DNA of 64,000 nucleotides from Catenulispora pinisilvae. GTDB taxonomy: Bacteria > Actinomycetota > Actinomycetes > Streptomycetales > Catenulisporaceae. Below the pieces are notes generated by a model. That model was not told where the DNA came from, did not search any database, and saw nothing but the letters and a program-made list of their open reading frames with translations. A program made the position numbers and the translations under genes. The stretch spans positions 38,613-102,612 of the forward strand of contig NZ_JAAFZA010000007.1 of the NCBI RefSeq assembly GCF_015356865.1, read 5' to 3'. Positions 42,109 through 50,546 of the stretch are shown in pieces; the first letter of the stretch is position 1; each line of letters starts with the position of its first letter.

Positions 42109-44760
42109 TCAGGCTCCTTCCCAGGACGAGCCCACCTCGAGGACGAACTCGGCCGCGTGCCGGCTCCCCGACGGGTAGGCGGGCGCGTCGGCGAGGTCTG
42201 GCAGCGCCTCGGTGAGCAGCAGAGGGCGCCCGGAGGCCACGGCGCTCTCGAACACCCGCACCAGATGCCGGTGTGAGAAGTCGACGTACAGCGGCTTGCG
42301 GTCCTTGTCCTGAACCGTCGCGCCGGGCAGCGCGCCAGGGGTCCGCACGGTCAGCATGCGCAGGAAGCAGCGCATCGGCACCGCATGCCGTTCGCGCCAG
42401 TCGTGCAGTTGGACCAGGAACGAGGCGTCGGAGTGCGCCGGGTCGGGGGTCGGCGCCGTGCCGGGCGGCAGGAACCAGGCGGCCCGGCGCAGCACCACCG
42501 AGCCCAGCGTGACCCGAGGCAGCCTGCTGGGCGCGCCCGATTGGGCTGCCGGAGCCTGGGCCTGCGCTGGCCAGAACTGCGGCCAGTCCGACCAGAAGGA
42601 GTACGAGGTCTGACCGAACGCCTCCACCAGAAGCCGGGCGGGCATCGGCAGAAGCGGAGTCGCGAGCAATCCGAGGTGCATCGGCCGCACCTCACGGCCG
42701 AGCGACCGGCTCTCCAGCCGAAGCTGCCGGCCGGTCGGATCGGCGGTTACCATCAGGTCGCTCGGGCTGATGCGGCCGTCGCGGTCGCGCCCGCTCCAAC
42801 TCGCCGCCAGGTCGATCGCGTATCGCAACTCCGGCGTGCGTTGATTCAGGGTGCTGGCGAAGCCGGCGTCCAGTTCGGCGTACAGCGGTCCGTCCATACG
42901 CTCTTCGGCGCCGGGCTGAGCCACTCGGAGCAGCCTGTTCGTCCGAGCGCGCCAGATACCTCGGCCGCAAGCCAGAGTATTGAGGACGGCGCCGATCCGC
43001 CCTTCGCCATCGGGAAACGACTGGACGTAGCACGTGTACCGGTCGTGGCTGGCAGGCGGTTCGATCCAGTCGGCGGTCAGATCCCGCACGGACTCGGGAT
43101 CGAGGCGACCCCGTTCGACGAGCCGCAGAACCGTGGCCTGCCGCTCGACGTCACGCGGGATGGGTTCATAGCTGTCCTGCTCCTCCCACCAAGACCCAAA
43201 GTTCCGCACGAACGAGACGAGCGACTGGCGGAATCCCGCGCCCGACTCCGCGACGGCGCGCTCGTACAGGGCGGTGCGACGTGGAGTGAGCGTGTCGAAC
43301 GGCGCCAGCAGACGCGGCACCAGGGACAGGTGCGTCACCACGTCTCGCCAGGCGGATTGATCGAGTACCGCGGCGTCCGAACCCAGCACACTGTTGTGGA
43401 AGAAGGTGGCACGCGGGTCGAGTTCGTCATCTGATTCGATCAGCCCGATACGCCGAGCCGCACTGGCGGTGTTGCGATGCAGGGATCGTGCGATCGCGCG
43501 ATGCTCGGCAGGGGCGGTACGCGGAAAGCGTTCGAGGTCCGCCGCGATGGCGTGCAGATCGTCCAACACGCCGGCCAATCGCTCACTACGGTCGTCGACC
43601 GGAGAGTTCTCATCCAGCCACGCGGCGAGTGCCGCGGCATCAAGTTCCTGGTCGGGCAGCGGCAGTAAGCGCTCTAGCAGCCCTGCCGAGATCAGCTGTG
43701 TAACAAGCGGATGGACTGTCGCCGAAGCCGCGTCCACCGGATTCTCTTGTCCAGCAGCCTCGCGCAGCGTCGCGCTCAGAACGGCCGGGGTGCGGGCTGA
43801 GCGCGTCGCGCGTAACAGAGCCGCGAGCGAGTCGTTGAGGGCGAGTGAGCGTACCGAGCCCGCCGGGCCCGGTGCTGTGAACAGCAGCCGATCGCCTCCC
43901 GCGGCCGATTCGGTGTCAGTGAACGGATTCACCCGCAGGCGGGCGACCGCGTCGAAGTCGGGAAGGTGAGCGAGGGCCGCGGCGATTCGCGACAGGGGGA
44001 GCAGGCTCAGTTCGACGGTGTGTCCGCGTTGCGTCGGCTCCAGCCGCGCCGCCGGATGCTCGGCGGTCTCCGACTCCTGCGCAGCGCTCCAGCGCCCCAG
44101 CCCGCTGGCGGCGAACGTGGACAGCGGGCTCGGCTTGGCCATGGCGCGCGCTGCGTACTTGGCCAGCCGGACGCCTGCCTTGTCCAGTTCGCGGCGGCCG
44201 GAGCCCTCGCGCAGTCGGCCGGCCCAGCGGTTCGAGTCCTCGTAGAGGTCGGGGCTCGCGTAGCTGACGCCGAAGGCGAAGTCCTCGTCGTGCAGGAGAT
44301 CCGCCAGCGCTACGGCGGCTTGGCTCAGCTCGTCGGCCCGCACGCGTTCGAGCTCGCGAAAGGCTTCCGCGCGCTCGTCGCGTAGCTTCAGGTGCCGCTC
44401 GATCCGCTCTGCCAGTTGTGGGCCGAGCACTTCCGGAATGCCCGTGGTGTCGAGCAATGCCCTGATACGGATGCCTCGATGCACAGCGCGCCGCAGTCCG
44501 ACCAGCGACGGTTTGAGCGCCTGGGTCTGCGCCTGCGCCTGGACATGCCCCCGCGTCAGCGTCGGCAGATCGCCGATCAGCTGATGCAGCTCGGCCGAGA
44601 TCACGGCGGCGTCTTCCTCGATGTCCCGGTCCAGCCGGACGATGCCGACCGCGATCTCTGTGCTCCGCACCAGACGAGAGGCGTCGAGTGCGTCGGCGGA
44701 CAGGCCGGCCACGCGTACCCCGATGCCTACGTCGGGGTGCCGGTCAGCATGGAGTGACAT
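42109..44760 (-). CDS. LanB-like dehydratase, glutamylation domain protein
   Basis: This 883-aa protein corresponds to the lantibiotic-dehydratase N-terminal (glutamylating) domain of split class I dehydratases. These use glutamyl-tRNA to glutamylate Ser/Thr of RiPP precursors. Recognisable segments are FAFGVSYASPDLYEDSNRWAG with KYAARAMAKPSPLSTFAASGLG near 195-235, and PRDVERQATVLRLVERG in the C-terminal half. In thiopeptide biosynthesis it makes the dehydroalanines that are later condensed to the central pyridine. It follows the second SagB-like gene by 12 bp. The elimination step is expected from the neighbouring SpaB_C-like protein. Confidence 0.88.
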   Translation of the reverse strand: MSLHADRHPDVGIGVRVAGLSADALDASRLVRSTEIAVGIVRLDRDIEEDAAVISAELHQLIGDLPTLTRGHVQAQAQTQALKPSLVGLRRAVHRGIRIRALLDTTGIPEVLGPQLAERIERHLKLRDERAEAFRELERVRADELSQAAVALADLLHDEDFAFGVSYASPDLYEDSNRWAGRLREGSGRRELDKAGVRLAKYAARAMAKPSPLSTFAASGLGRWSAAQESETAEHPAARLEPTQRGHTVELSLLPLSRIAAALAHLPDFDAVARLRVNPFTDTESAAGGDRLLFTAPGPAGSVRSLALNDSLAALLRATRSARTPAVLSATLREAAGQENPVDAASATVHPLVTQLISAGLLERLLPLPDQELDAAALAAWLDENSPVDDRSERLAGVLDDLHAIAADLERFPRTAPAEHRAIARSLHRNTASAARRIGLIESDDELDPRATFFHNSVLGSDAAVLDQSAWRDVVTHLSLVPRLLAPFDTLTPRRTALYERAVAESGAGFRQSLVSFVRNFGSWWEEQDSYEPIPRDVERQATVLRLVERGRLDPESVRDLTADWIEPPASHDRYTCYVQSFPDGEGRIGAVLNTLACGRGIWRARTNRLLRVAQPGAEERMDGPLYAELDAGFASTLNQRTPELRYAIDLAASWSGRDRDGRISPSDLMVTADPTGRQLRLESRSLGREVRPMHLGLLATPLLPMPARLLVEAFGQTSYSFWSDWPQFWPAQAQAPAAQSGAPSRLPRVTLGSVVLRRAAWFLPPGTAPTPDPAHSDASFLVQLHDWRERHAVPMRCFLRMLTVRTPGALPGATVQDKDRKPLYVDFSHRHLVRVFESAVASGRPLLLTEALPDLADAPAYPSGSRHAAEFVLEVGSSWEGA

Positions 44761-44772
44761 GTCGATCGCCGC

Positions 44773-46116
44773 TCAGAAGACCACGGGCAGGCGCAGGCCC
44801 GCGTGGTTGCCGACGCGGCCGATCGCCAGCTGGAACACGACCGTCTCCCCGGGGTCGGACAAGCCGAGCGCGTGGTGTGCGGCGGCCGCGTCGTACCCGT
44901 TGTGCACGCGGGCGGCCAGGCCGTGACAGGCTGCGGCGATGGTGACCCGGTGCGCGGCGGCGCCGGCCGCGAGATGCACTCTGCGAAAGGCGTCGTCTCC
45001 GTACTCCTCGACGGCTCGGGCGCGGGGAACGGCCAGGTAGACGGTCGCGGCGGCGGAACGGAAGTTCAGCGAGACCCGGCCGTCCGTCTGGCCGATGCGT
45101 TCAAGGCCGGGCACGACATCTCGTTCGGCGACCAGCTGCCAGCCACCGCATCCGGGCGTGGTGCGGTAGATGCCGCAGGGCGTCTCCGAGACGCGGTTCA
45201 CGCACAGGTATGCGGAGCAGTCCGGCAGCGGAGAGGTAGCCAGCGCTAGGGCGAGGTCATCGAGCAGTGCGCGAGGAGCCGGTTCGGGCCCGGGGTCGAA
45301 GATCAGCGGGCCGGAATGGCGTGCCCTGACAATCCTCGCGAGTTCCGAGGGGATCCAGTCCTGCCCGCTCGTAGTATCGCCTGGCCGGGGTGCCACTGCG
45401 AGACCGGCCATGGCGTACTCGACGTCAGCGTCAACGTCAGCGTCGAGCCAGCCATCGCAGAGCGCGGACAGGGTATCCGGATCCTGATGAATCTCGACAT
45501 CCAGACCGGAAGCGAGGGCCGTCAGGTGCAGTGCCCCGACAGTCATGCCTGCTTCCTGAGCACACAGGCGCGGCGCGTAGTCCCCATAGAGTCGCGCCGT
45601 CCGCTCGGGCCGCGAGGTGACCACCAACGCGGCGTGGGCGCCGATGTCGTCGAGCAGCCGGGCCACCGAGCCCGGGTCGAGCTCGGCTGTTCTCAGCAGG
45701 TGGTGGTGCGCGGCGTCATAGCGGTATATGCCGTGGGGCAACAGCACCTGACACTCGGTGGGGTAGAGGCAGCGGGCTGAGGCTACCGCACGGTGCAGCG
45801 GCCATCGGTCGGCCTGCGGGTCGTATCCGGTCAGGCCGACGGCGTAGTAGAGCAGCGTGGACATGCCAAGGGGGTCGCTGTCGTCGGGATCGCTGCTGTG
45901 CGGATCGCTGCCGTGGGGGAGCCGCAGTGCCGGTGGCGGCAGGGCGATCCGGACTTCGGGACGGTCGGTCGACGCCGAGGAGGCGGCCCAGGCTCCGCTC
46001 GCGTCGGCGTCATGGCCGTCAGCGTGCTGAAGCGAGGCGGGAATCGCGCGGCGCGAGTCGACGGTGTCGGCCCACACGCGGTCGCCGGCGAACGCGGACG
46101 GCGTGGCGGTCACCAT
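44773..46116 (-). CDS. Second SagB-like nitroreductase-fold protein
   Basis: This 447-aa protein has two related nitroreductase-like halves. The first (85-200) reads LLYYAVGLTGYDP, ARCLYPTECQVLLPHGIYRYDAAHHHL and ARLYGDYAPRLCAQEAGMTVGALHLTALASGL. The second (335-445) is RRVHLAAGAAAHRVTIAAACHGLAARV with FQLAIGRVG. This duplicated layout is known in SagB-like proteins of thiopeptide clusters. Flavin-contact residues look less complete than in the copy at 38577-39878, so it may be a structural or specialised partner. It overlaps the upstream ocin-ThiF-like gene by 7 bp. The first 75 residues are a low-complexity Ser/Asp/His stretch. Confidence 0.75.
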   Translation of the reverse strand: MVTATPSAFAGDRVWADTVDSRRAIPASLQHADGHDADASGAWAASSASTDRPEVRIALPPPALRLPHGSDPHSSDPDDSDPLGMSTLLYYAVGLTGYDPQADRWPLHRAVASARCLYPTECQVLLPHGIYRYDAAHHHLLRTAELDPGSVARLLDDIGAHAALVVTSRPERTARLYGDYAPRLCAQEAGMTVGALHLTALASGLDVEIHQDPDTLSALCDGWLDADVDADVEYAMAGLAVAPRPGDTTSGQDWIPSELARIVRARHSGPLIFDPGPEPAPRALLDDLALALATSPLPDCSAYLCVNRVSETPCGIYRTTPGCGGWQLVAERDVVPGLERIGQTDGRVSLNFRSAAATVYLAVPRARAVEEYGDDAFRRVHLAAGAAAHRVTIAAACHGLAARVHNGYDAAAAHHALGLSDPGETVVFQLAIGRVGNHAGLRLPVVF

Positions 46117-47105
46117 GCCCGGACCTGATCGAAGCGCGCCGTCGCCAGATCGAGCTCGGCTCCTTCGTCGTCCTCGCCGAGTCCGGCGGCGAAGCCGAGC
46201 AGGTGCAGGCAGAGTTGGTGCGCCGCGAGCGCCGCGGTCGGTCCGGCCAGGTACGGGCTTATGCGGCCGTCGGGTGAAGGTGAAGATCTGTCGGCAAAGC
46301 CGGTCGCCTCGGCGGTCGTCCCCTTCCCGACCGCACTGACCGCACTGACCGCGCCGACCACGCTGATGTACGCGCGATCGTTCGCCACGAGGATCCGGCC
46401 ATACGGCGCCTCCGCACGTCTTGCCAGCGCCTCGATCCGCTCTGCCATCGCCACGGTGCCCGCTCCGTCGGCATCCGCGCAGAAAAGTAGCGCTCCGGCG
46501 CCGGTTATCGCCGAGTCGAGCTCGCGGTCGGTGTCTCCGTCAGAGTGCTGAAACCGGGCTTCGGGATCGTCGTGCAGCACCGTAGCCGCACACTCCACGA
46601 GCCGATCGACGTGCGCCGAAGCTTCTTCGCCCGCCGCCGGTCCCGGTGTATGTAAGCGTACGAACTCGACCCCGGTCTGCAACAGCGCCAAGGCGACGGC
46701 ACCGGCCAGCCGTCCCGACCCGAGGACCACCGGCGCGCTACGCCGATAGCGCTCGAACCGGCGCTCGGGGGAATCAGGGCTCTGAAGCTCGATGAAGTCG
46801 ATCATCGCCGCGTGGCGTTCCCGGACCGCGGGACTGAGCGTGTGCGCCTCGTCCGCCGCGGCGTCGCGCACGAAGCCCTCCCGCACCAGCAGCCCGAGCA
46901 CGCCGTCCACCTGCCTGGCGACCTCCGGCGGCAGGCCCGCGACCAGGTCTTCGCGGCTGCGGCCGCCGTCCAGGAACGGGCGCAGCCGCTCGATCCACGG
47001 GTACAGATCCGGCGCGCCCACCGCCGCCGTGTGCCGTGGTCCGCAGATGACGACGCCCCGCTCGGAGGGGATCAACCGGGTGTCCGGGAGCAGCCGCGGC
47101 TTCAT
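46110..47105 (-). CDS. Second ocin-ThiF-like protein (short form)
   Basis: This 331-aa protein starts at ATG 47105, chosen because GTGGAG lies just upstream; two earlier in-frame starts lack one. The N terminus (LLPDTRLIPSERGVVICGPRH, LYPWIERLRPFLDGG) is clearly paralogous to the N terminus of the ocin-ThiF-like protein at 37114-38580 (GFYTWIERLTPFLNG). It is followed by a Rossmann-like segment (SAPVVLGSGRLAGAVALALLQTG) but lacks the C-terminal domain of the long form. It is the first gene of the TOMM operon and faces the precursor gene. It probably contributes a second leader-recognition element, for example for the dehydration branch (inference). Confidence 0.8.
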   Translation of the reverse strand: MKPRLLPDTRLIPSERGVVICGPRHTAAVGAPDLYPWIERLRPFLDGGRSREDLVAGLPPEVARQVDGVLGLLVREGFVRDAAADEAHTLSPAVRERHAAMIDFIELQSPDSPERRFERYRRSAPVVLGSGRLAGAVALALLQTGVEFVRLHTPGPAAGEEASAHVDRLVECAATVLHDDPEARFQHSDGDTDRELDSAITGAGALLFCADADGAGTVAMAERIEALARRAEAPYGRILVANDRAYISVVGAVSAVSAVGKGTTAEATGFADRSSPSPDGRISPYLAGPTAALAAHQLCLHLLGFAAGLGEDDEGAELDLATARFDQVRAW

Positions 47106-47254
47106 GGCGCTCCACGCGGTTCGAGAGCGTTCAAGAGCCATGCCTCCGGGAGGGCGAGCAGCTGCCAACGGGCCAGTAGCGGGCGACGCTAGCAGCCCGA
47201 ATTGGTCTAGTCCACCCTCTTCCCCGGCTCGAATTTCTCAAGTATCGTCCGCCG

Positions 47255-47277
47255 CGGGTCATCACCCTGATAACCCG
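47255..47277. promoter_or_regulatory. 23-bp palindromic operator candidate between TOMM operon and precursor gene
   Basis: Arms CGGGTCATCA and TGATAACCCG flank a CCC centre; 9 of 10 positions are symmetric. It sits in the 240-bp divergent region (47106-47345), 68 bp upstream of the precursor ATG, and is well placed for control of one or both transcripts. No regulator gene for it was recognised in the cluster. Confidence 0.5.
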
Positions 47278-47345
47278 TCACCCCACCGGCGATGCCTGGT
47301 CGAAAGGCCAGTCGTCAGCTGGTGGAACGGCCAAGGAGGAATTCG

Positions 47346-47540
47346 ATGGACGAGTTCAAGCCCGAAGCTCCCTCGCTCACCGAAGCGCTCGGAGACCTCA
47401 GCGCGTTGAGCCTGGACCTGGACGCGCTGACCGCCGGCGAACAGGGCGAGACCCTGACCACCGGGCACGGCATGACCGAGGCCAGCGCCTCGTACTGCTG
47501 CGCCCCGCCGCCGAACTGCTGTAACTGCAGCTGCTCCTGA
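47346..47540 (+). CDS. Thiopeptide/azole RiPP precursor peptide
   Basis: This 64-aa precursor has a strong ribosome site (AAGGAGG, 7 bp before ATG). The leader is acidic and Leu-rich (EALGDLSALSLDLDALT, residues 14-30), as in thiopeptide leaders, and a Gly/Met/Glu region (TTGHGMTEA) precedes the core. The likely core is SASYCCAPPPNCCNCSCS (residues 47-64), with six Cys and four Ser and no Thr. The ASAS start and CSCS end recall thiostrepton-type cores, but a YCC motif and a Pro-Pro-Pro run in the middle are not typical. Cys residues would become thiazoles and Ser residues dehydroalanines. The exact leader cleavage site is not visible from sequence. A perfect 20-bp hairpin follows. Confidence 0.93.
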   Translation: MDEFKPEAPSLTEALGDLSALSLDLDALTAGEQGETLTTGHGMTEASASYCCAPPPNCCNCSCS

Positions 47541-47552
47541 TCAGCGCCTGAA

Positions 47553-47596
47553 CCCGCTTGCCCGCTCGCCGCAGCAGCGGCGAGCGGGCAAGCGGG
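47553..47596 (+). terminator. Strong stem-loop terminator after the precursor gene
   Basis: Perfect 20-bp inverted repeat (47553-47572 and 47577-47596) with AGCA loop. It lies 12 bp after the precursor stop. It separates the RiPP precursor from the convergent S53 peptidase gene. Confidence 0.85.
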
Positions 47597-47658
47597 CGTG
47601 ACCGCAAGAACACGAACATAAGAACACGAATACGAGAAGACGTCAGCGCCTACGCATC

Positions 47659-49716
47659 TCAGTGCTTACGCATCAGCGACAGATACCGCCCGGTCGGCGT
47701 GCCGAGCCCGGTCGTGGTGTCGAAGCCCGGTCCGGTCGCCGGAGTCTGCATGCTGGGCGGGGTCACGGGCATCGTGCCGAGCACCTGGTACAGGATCCAG
47801 TTCCAGGTGGTGGGGCCGACCTGGGTGTAGACCGCTGTGGCGGGCGCGGGGCCGGTCAGTGTGGTGACGTCGCGGAAGGCGCCGGCACCGGACAGCTGGT
47901 ACAGCAGCGGGTTGGCGAAGCCGATCGCCTTGCCGCCCCGGGCCTGCTGCGCGAGCGCCTGCACGCCGGCGAACAGCGGGGTGGACAAGCTGGTGCCGCC
48001 CGTGCGGCGCTCGGTGTAGACCCACTTGCCGGGGTCCGGTTCCGTGATCGCGTTGACGGCGGTGCCGCCGATCAGCAGCCCGGTCCTGCCATCGGCGTCC
48101 ATCGCCACGTCGGGGCCGACACGGTCGAGCTTGCCGTCCGGGCCGGTGGCCTCCTGGTCGGAGACCACGCCGCGCTGGTACCACGGCTGCGGCTGACCGG
48201 CCATCCAGCCGCCGCCCGCGCCGCCGCCGATGCCGCCGTCGATCGGCTGCCAGGACTTGCCGTCCGCGCTGAGCTGGTCGGCCGAGTCGCCCCAGCCGGT
48301 CTCCCACTCGCGAGAGTTGTCGGCGCCGACGCCCAGCGAGGTGCCGCCCACCCCGGTGACGAACTCGGCGCCGGCCTGGGGGTTGAGGTAGCTGCCGGTC
48401 GCCGGGTCGTGTCCGCCGTCGCCGCTGGCGTAGTAGAAGCCGACTCCCTGAACCGCGCCTTCCTCGTACACCGCGTTGTACGCCCGTTGCAGGTCCGGCG
48501 TCGTCTCGAACGCCACGGACAGCGAGACGATCGTGGCCGGGGTGTGATCGAGGGTGTAGACGAGGCTGTCGAGGATCGAGCCGTAGTCGGCTTCGGACGT
48601 GCCGACGGAGAAGATGTTCGCGTCCGGGGCCATGCCGTGCACGGCCTCCACGTCCAGCGTGTTCTCGATCATGCCGCCGGCGTCAGTCGCCCGGGTCGGG
48701 GCCGGGGAGCCGTCGGGAGTTGGCACCACGGTCAGCTGACCGGGGCGCAGCGGCTGCGTGCCCACCTTCTTCGCCCAAGTGTCGACGTCCTGTTGCAGGG
48801 TGTCGATGGCCGGCGTGATGACGGCGACGTTCTGCCCCTTGCCGGTCAGGTCGGCCTTGTCCAGACCGTAGACGTGGCGGAGCTGGTCGGGCGTATAGCC
48901 GCAGGGCGGTTCGTCGGGCGCCTTGCCGTTCACCGGGGGCAGGTCAGTGAACTGCTTCTGGCCCCAATACGCCCCGCAGGAATCGTCGGACGACGCGCCG
49001 GGCGATCCGCCGGAGGACGCGCCGGGTGCGACGGTGTTCGGGTACGACGCGCCTCCCAGCCGCGCCGGACGGTTCACCCCCGTGCCGGTCTTCTGGCCCG
49101 AGGCCCCGTTCGCCGAGTGCTCGGTACCGCTTTGGCCGGCTATCGGGACCGAGAACTGGGAGTCGCTGGGGGAGAAGATCAACGGGGAGACGCCGGCGGG
49201 CACGGACAGGTCCGTCGTGGGTATCTGCCAGTGATAAGGGTCCTGGGGATCCGGATCGGCGTAGTTGTGGAACGCCACGTCGAACGCCTTCTCCAACTGG
49301 CCGATCGTCCCGGTCACGCGCAGCGTGCGCCAGTTCGGCTCGCTGACGGTCAACCCGGCCGCCTTCAGCCAGTCCTCGACGATGCCGAGCTGACCCGGGG
49401 TGAGTTGGTCCAGGGCCTGGGTCTGCGCGGCGGTGAGGTAGTGCCCGTAGTCCGGACTCCCCGGCGTCGAGACCGCCCGGGCCTCGGCGGCCACCAGGGC
49501 CGGGTCGCGGACGTTGAGAAAGAGGTTGTCGGTCACCGCGATGCCGGGATCCGACGGGCCCAGGTCCGTGAGCCCGTAATCGCTCTGGTAGCCGGTCCCG
49601 GTGAGGGTGACCCGGGACTGCGCCGCGGTCGCCGTCCCGGCTCCGCTTATGGTCAGGGTGGCCGTGCAGGCACAGGCCAGCACAGCCGATGCCCATCGAC
49701 GTTGATCGAACTGCAC
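47659..49716 (-). CDS. Secreted S53 (sedolisin/kumamolisin) peptidase
   Basis: This 685-aa secreted serine-carboxyl peptidase starts at GTG 49716, eight bases after GGAG; upstream in-frame sequence is not needed. A signal peptide covers about residues 1-32 (hydrophobic AVLACACTATLTISG). The activation prodomain spans about 40-200 (DPALVAAEARAVSTPGSPDYGHYLT). A Gly/Ser-rich linker then leads to the catalytic domain from about 280. The catalytic Glu/Asp pair is in MIENTLDVEAVHG, the oxyanion Asp is in ASGDGGHD, and the nucleophile Ser is in TGGTSLSTPLFAG. The C-terminal FDTTTGLGTPTG is the calcium-site region. It faces the two-component genes across 23-bp-spaced direct repeats and is probably their target. 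Leader processing of the RiPP is possible but not shown. Confidence 0.93.
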   Translation of the reverse strand: MQFDQRRWASAVLACACTATLTISGAGTATAAQSRVTLTGTGYQSDYGLTDLGPSDPGIAVTDNLFLNVRDPALVAAEARAVSTPGSPDYGHYLTAAQTQALDQLTPGQLGIVEDWLKAAGLTVSEPNWRTLRVTGTIGQLEKAFDVAFHNYADPDPQDPYHWQIPTTDLSVPAGVSPLIFSPSDSQFSVPIAGQSGTEHSANGASGQKTGTGVNRPARLGGASYPNTVAPGASSGGSPGASSDDSCGAYWGQKQFTDLPPVNGKAPDEPPCGYTPDQLRHVYGLDKADLTGKGQNVAVITPAIDTLQQDVDTWAKKVGTQPLRPGQLTVVPTPDGSPAPTRATDAGGMIENTLDVEAVHGMAPDANIFSVGTSEADYGSILDSLVYTLDHTPATIVSLSVAFETTPDLQRAYNAVYEEGAVQGVGFYYASGDGGHDPATGSYLNPQAGAEFVTGVGGTSLGVGADNSREWETGWGDSADQLSADGKSWQPIDGGIGGGAGGGWMAGQPQPWYQRGVVSDQEATGPDGKLDRVGPDVAMDADGRTGLLIGGTAVNAITEPDPGKWVYTERRTGGTSLSTPLFAGVQALAQQARGGKAIGFANPLLYQLSGAGAFRDVTTLTGPAPATAVYTQVGPTTWNWILYQVLGTMPVTPPSMQTPATGPGFDTTTGLGTPTGRYLSLMRKH

Positions 49717-49786
49717 AGTGGTGCTCCGTCCGCTTCGGGGGGATGACGAAGGCAACACTGGCCCCGGGGTGGCTACGCGGGCGCAA

Positions 49787-49857
49787 GCAGAGTCCTTACA
49801 AAGTTCTAAGGATAGTAGTCGCCAAGTTCTAAGCAGAGTCCTTACAAAGCTCTTAGG
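49787..49857. promoter_or_regulatory. Three direct repeats with 23-bp period, response-regulator-type binding site
   Basis: AAGTTCTAAG (49801), AAGTTCTAAG (49824) and AAGCTCTTAG (49847) start exactly 23 bp apart. The first and third are embedded in a longer repeat beginning GCAGAGTCCTTACA (49787 and 49833). The array lies between the divergent S53 peptidase and response-regulator genes, as expected for an OmpR-type regulator that binds direct repeats. Confidence 0.65.
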
Positions 49858-49879
49858 CTTGGGCACTTGGATCGTCTCC

Positions 49880-50542
49880 ATGCGCGTATTGGTGGTCGAG
49901 GACGAGACCCTGCTGGCCGACACGATCGCCGAGGGGCTGCGCGACCGGGGGTTCGCCGTCGACGTGGTCTACGACGGAAAGGCCGCGCTGGCCCGGCAGG
50001 TGCTCGGCGTCTACGACGTGGCCGTGCTGGACCGCGATCTGCCGACGGTGCACGGCGACGAGGTCTGCCGGGCCTGGACGTCCGCCGCCGAGCCGCGCAC
50101 CCTGCGCATCCTTATGCTGACAGCGGCCTCGGCGGTTCCGGACCGGGTGGCCGGCCTGGAGCTGGGCGCCGACGACTACTTGGGTAAACCTTTCGCCTTC
50201 ACGGAACTGGCGGCCCGGGTGCGGGCACTGGGCCGGGGCACCCGGGCCGCGACGCCTCCGGTCCTCACCCGGGCCGGCGTGCGCCTGGACCCGGCCCGCC
50301 GCGAGGTGACGCGGGACGACATGCCGATCCGCTTGTCCCCCAAGGAGTTCGCGGTGTTGGAGGAGCTGCTGCTCGCCGACGGCGCGGTGATCCCGACCGA
50401 GTGGCTGCTGGACAAGGCCTGGGACGAGAACGCCGACCCGTTCACCAACGTGGTCCGCGTGACCATGACCGGGCTGCGGCGCAAACTCGGCGTGCCGTGG
50501 GTGATCGAGACGGTCCAGGGCGTCGGCTACCGGATCCCGTGA
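49880..50542 (+). CDS. OmpR-family response regulator
   Basis: This 220-aa protein has a receiver domain at 1-115 (acidic pocket in VEDETLLAD, phospho-Asp in VAVLDRDLPTVHG, conserved Thr in MLTAA and Lys in GKPF). A winged-helix DNA-binding domain spans about 125-218 (LSPKEFAVLEELLLADG, VRVTMTGLRRKLG, IETVQGVGYRIP). ATG 49880 is chosen by homology; there is no clear ribosome site. The histidine kinase gene follows after 4 bp. It probably binds the 23-bp direct repeats just upstream and regulates itself and the S53 peptidase. Confidence 0.92.
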   Translation: MRVLVVEDETLLADTIAEGLRDRGFAVDVVYDGKAALARQVLGVYDVAVLDRDLPTVHGDEVCRAWTSAAEPRTLRILMLTAASAVPDRVAGLELGADDYLGKPFAFTELAARVRALGRGTRAATPPVLTRAGVRLDPARREVTRDDMPIRLSPKEFAVLEELLLADGAVIPTEWLLDKAWDENADPFTNVVRVTMTGLRRKLGVPWVIETVQGVGYRIP

Positions 50543-50546
50543 ACCC

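Noticed and set aside
47346..47540. Simple lanthipeptide precursor
   Set aside because: The operon has YcaO and SagB proteins and no LanC cyclase; the core is Cys-rich with few Ser and no Thr, which fits azole formation rather than lanthionine rings.
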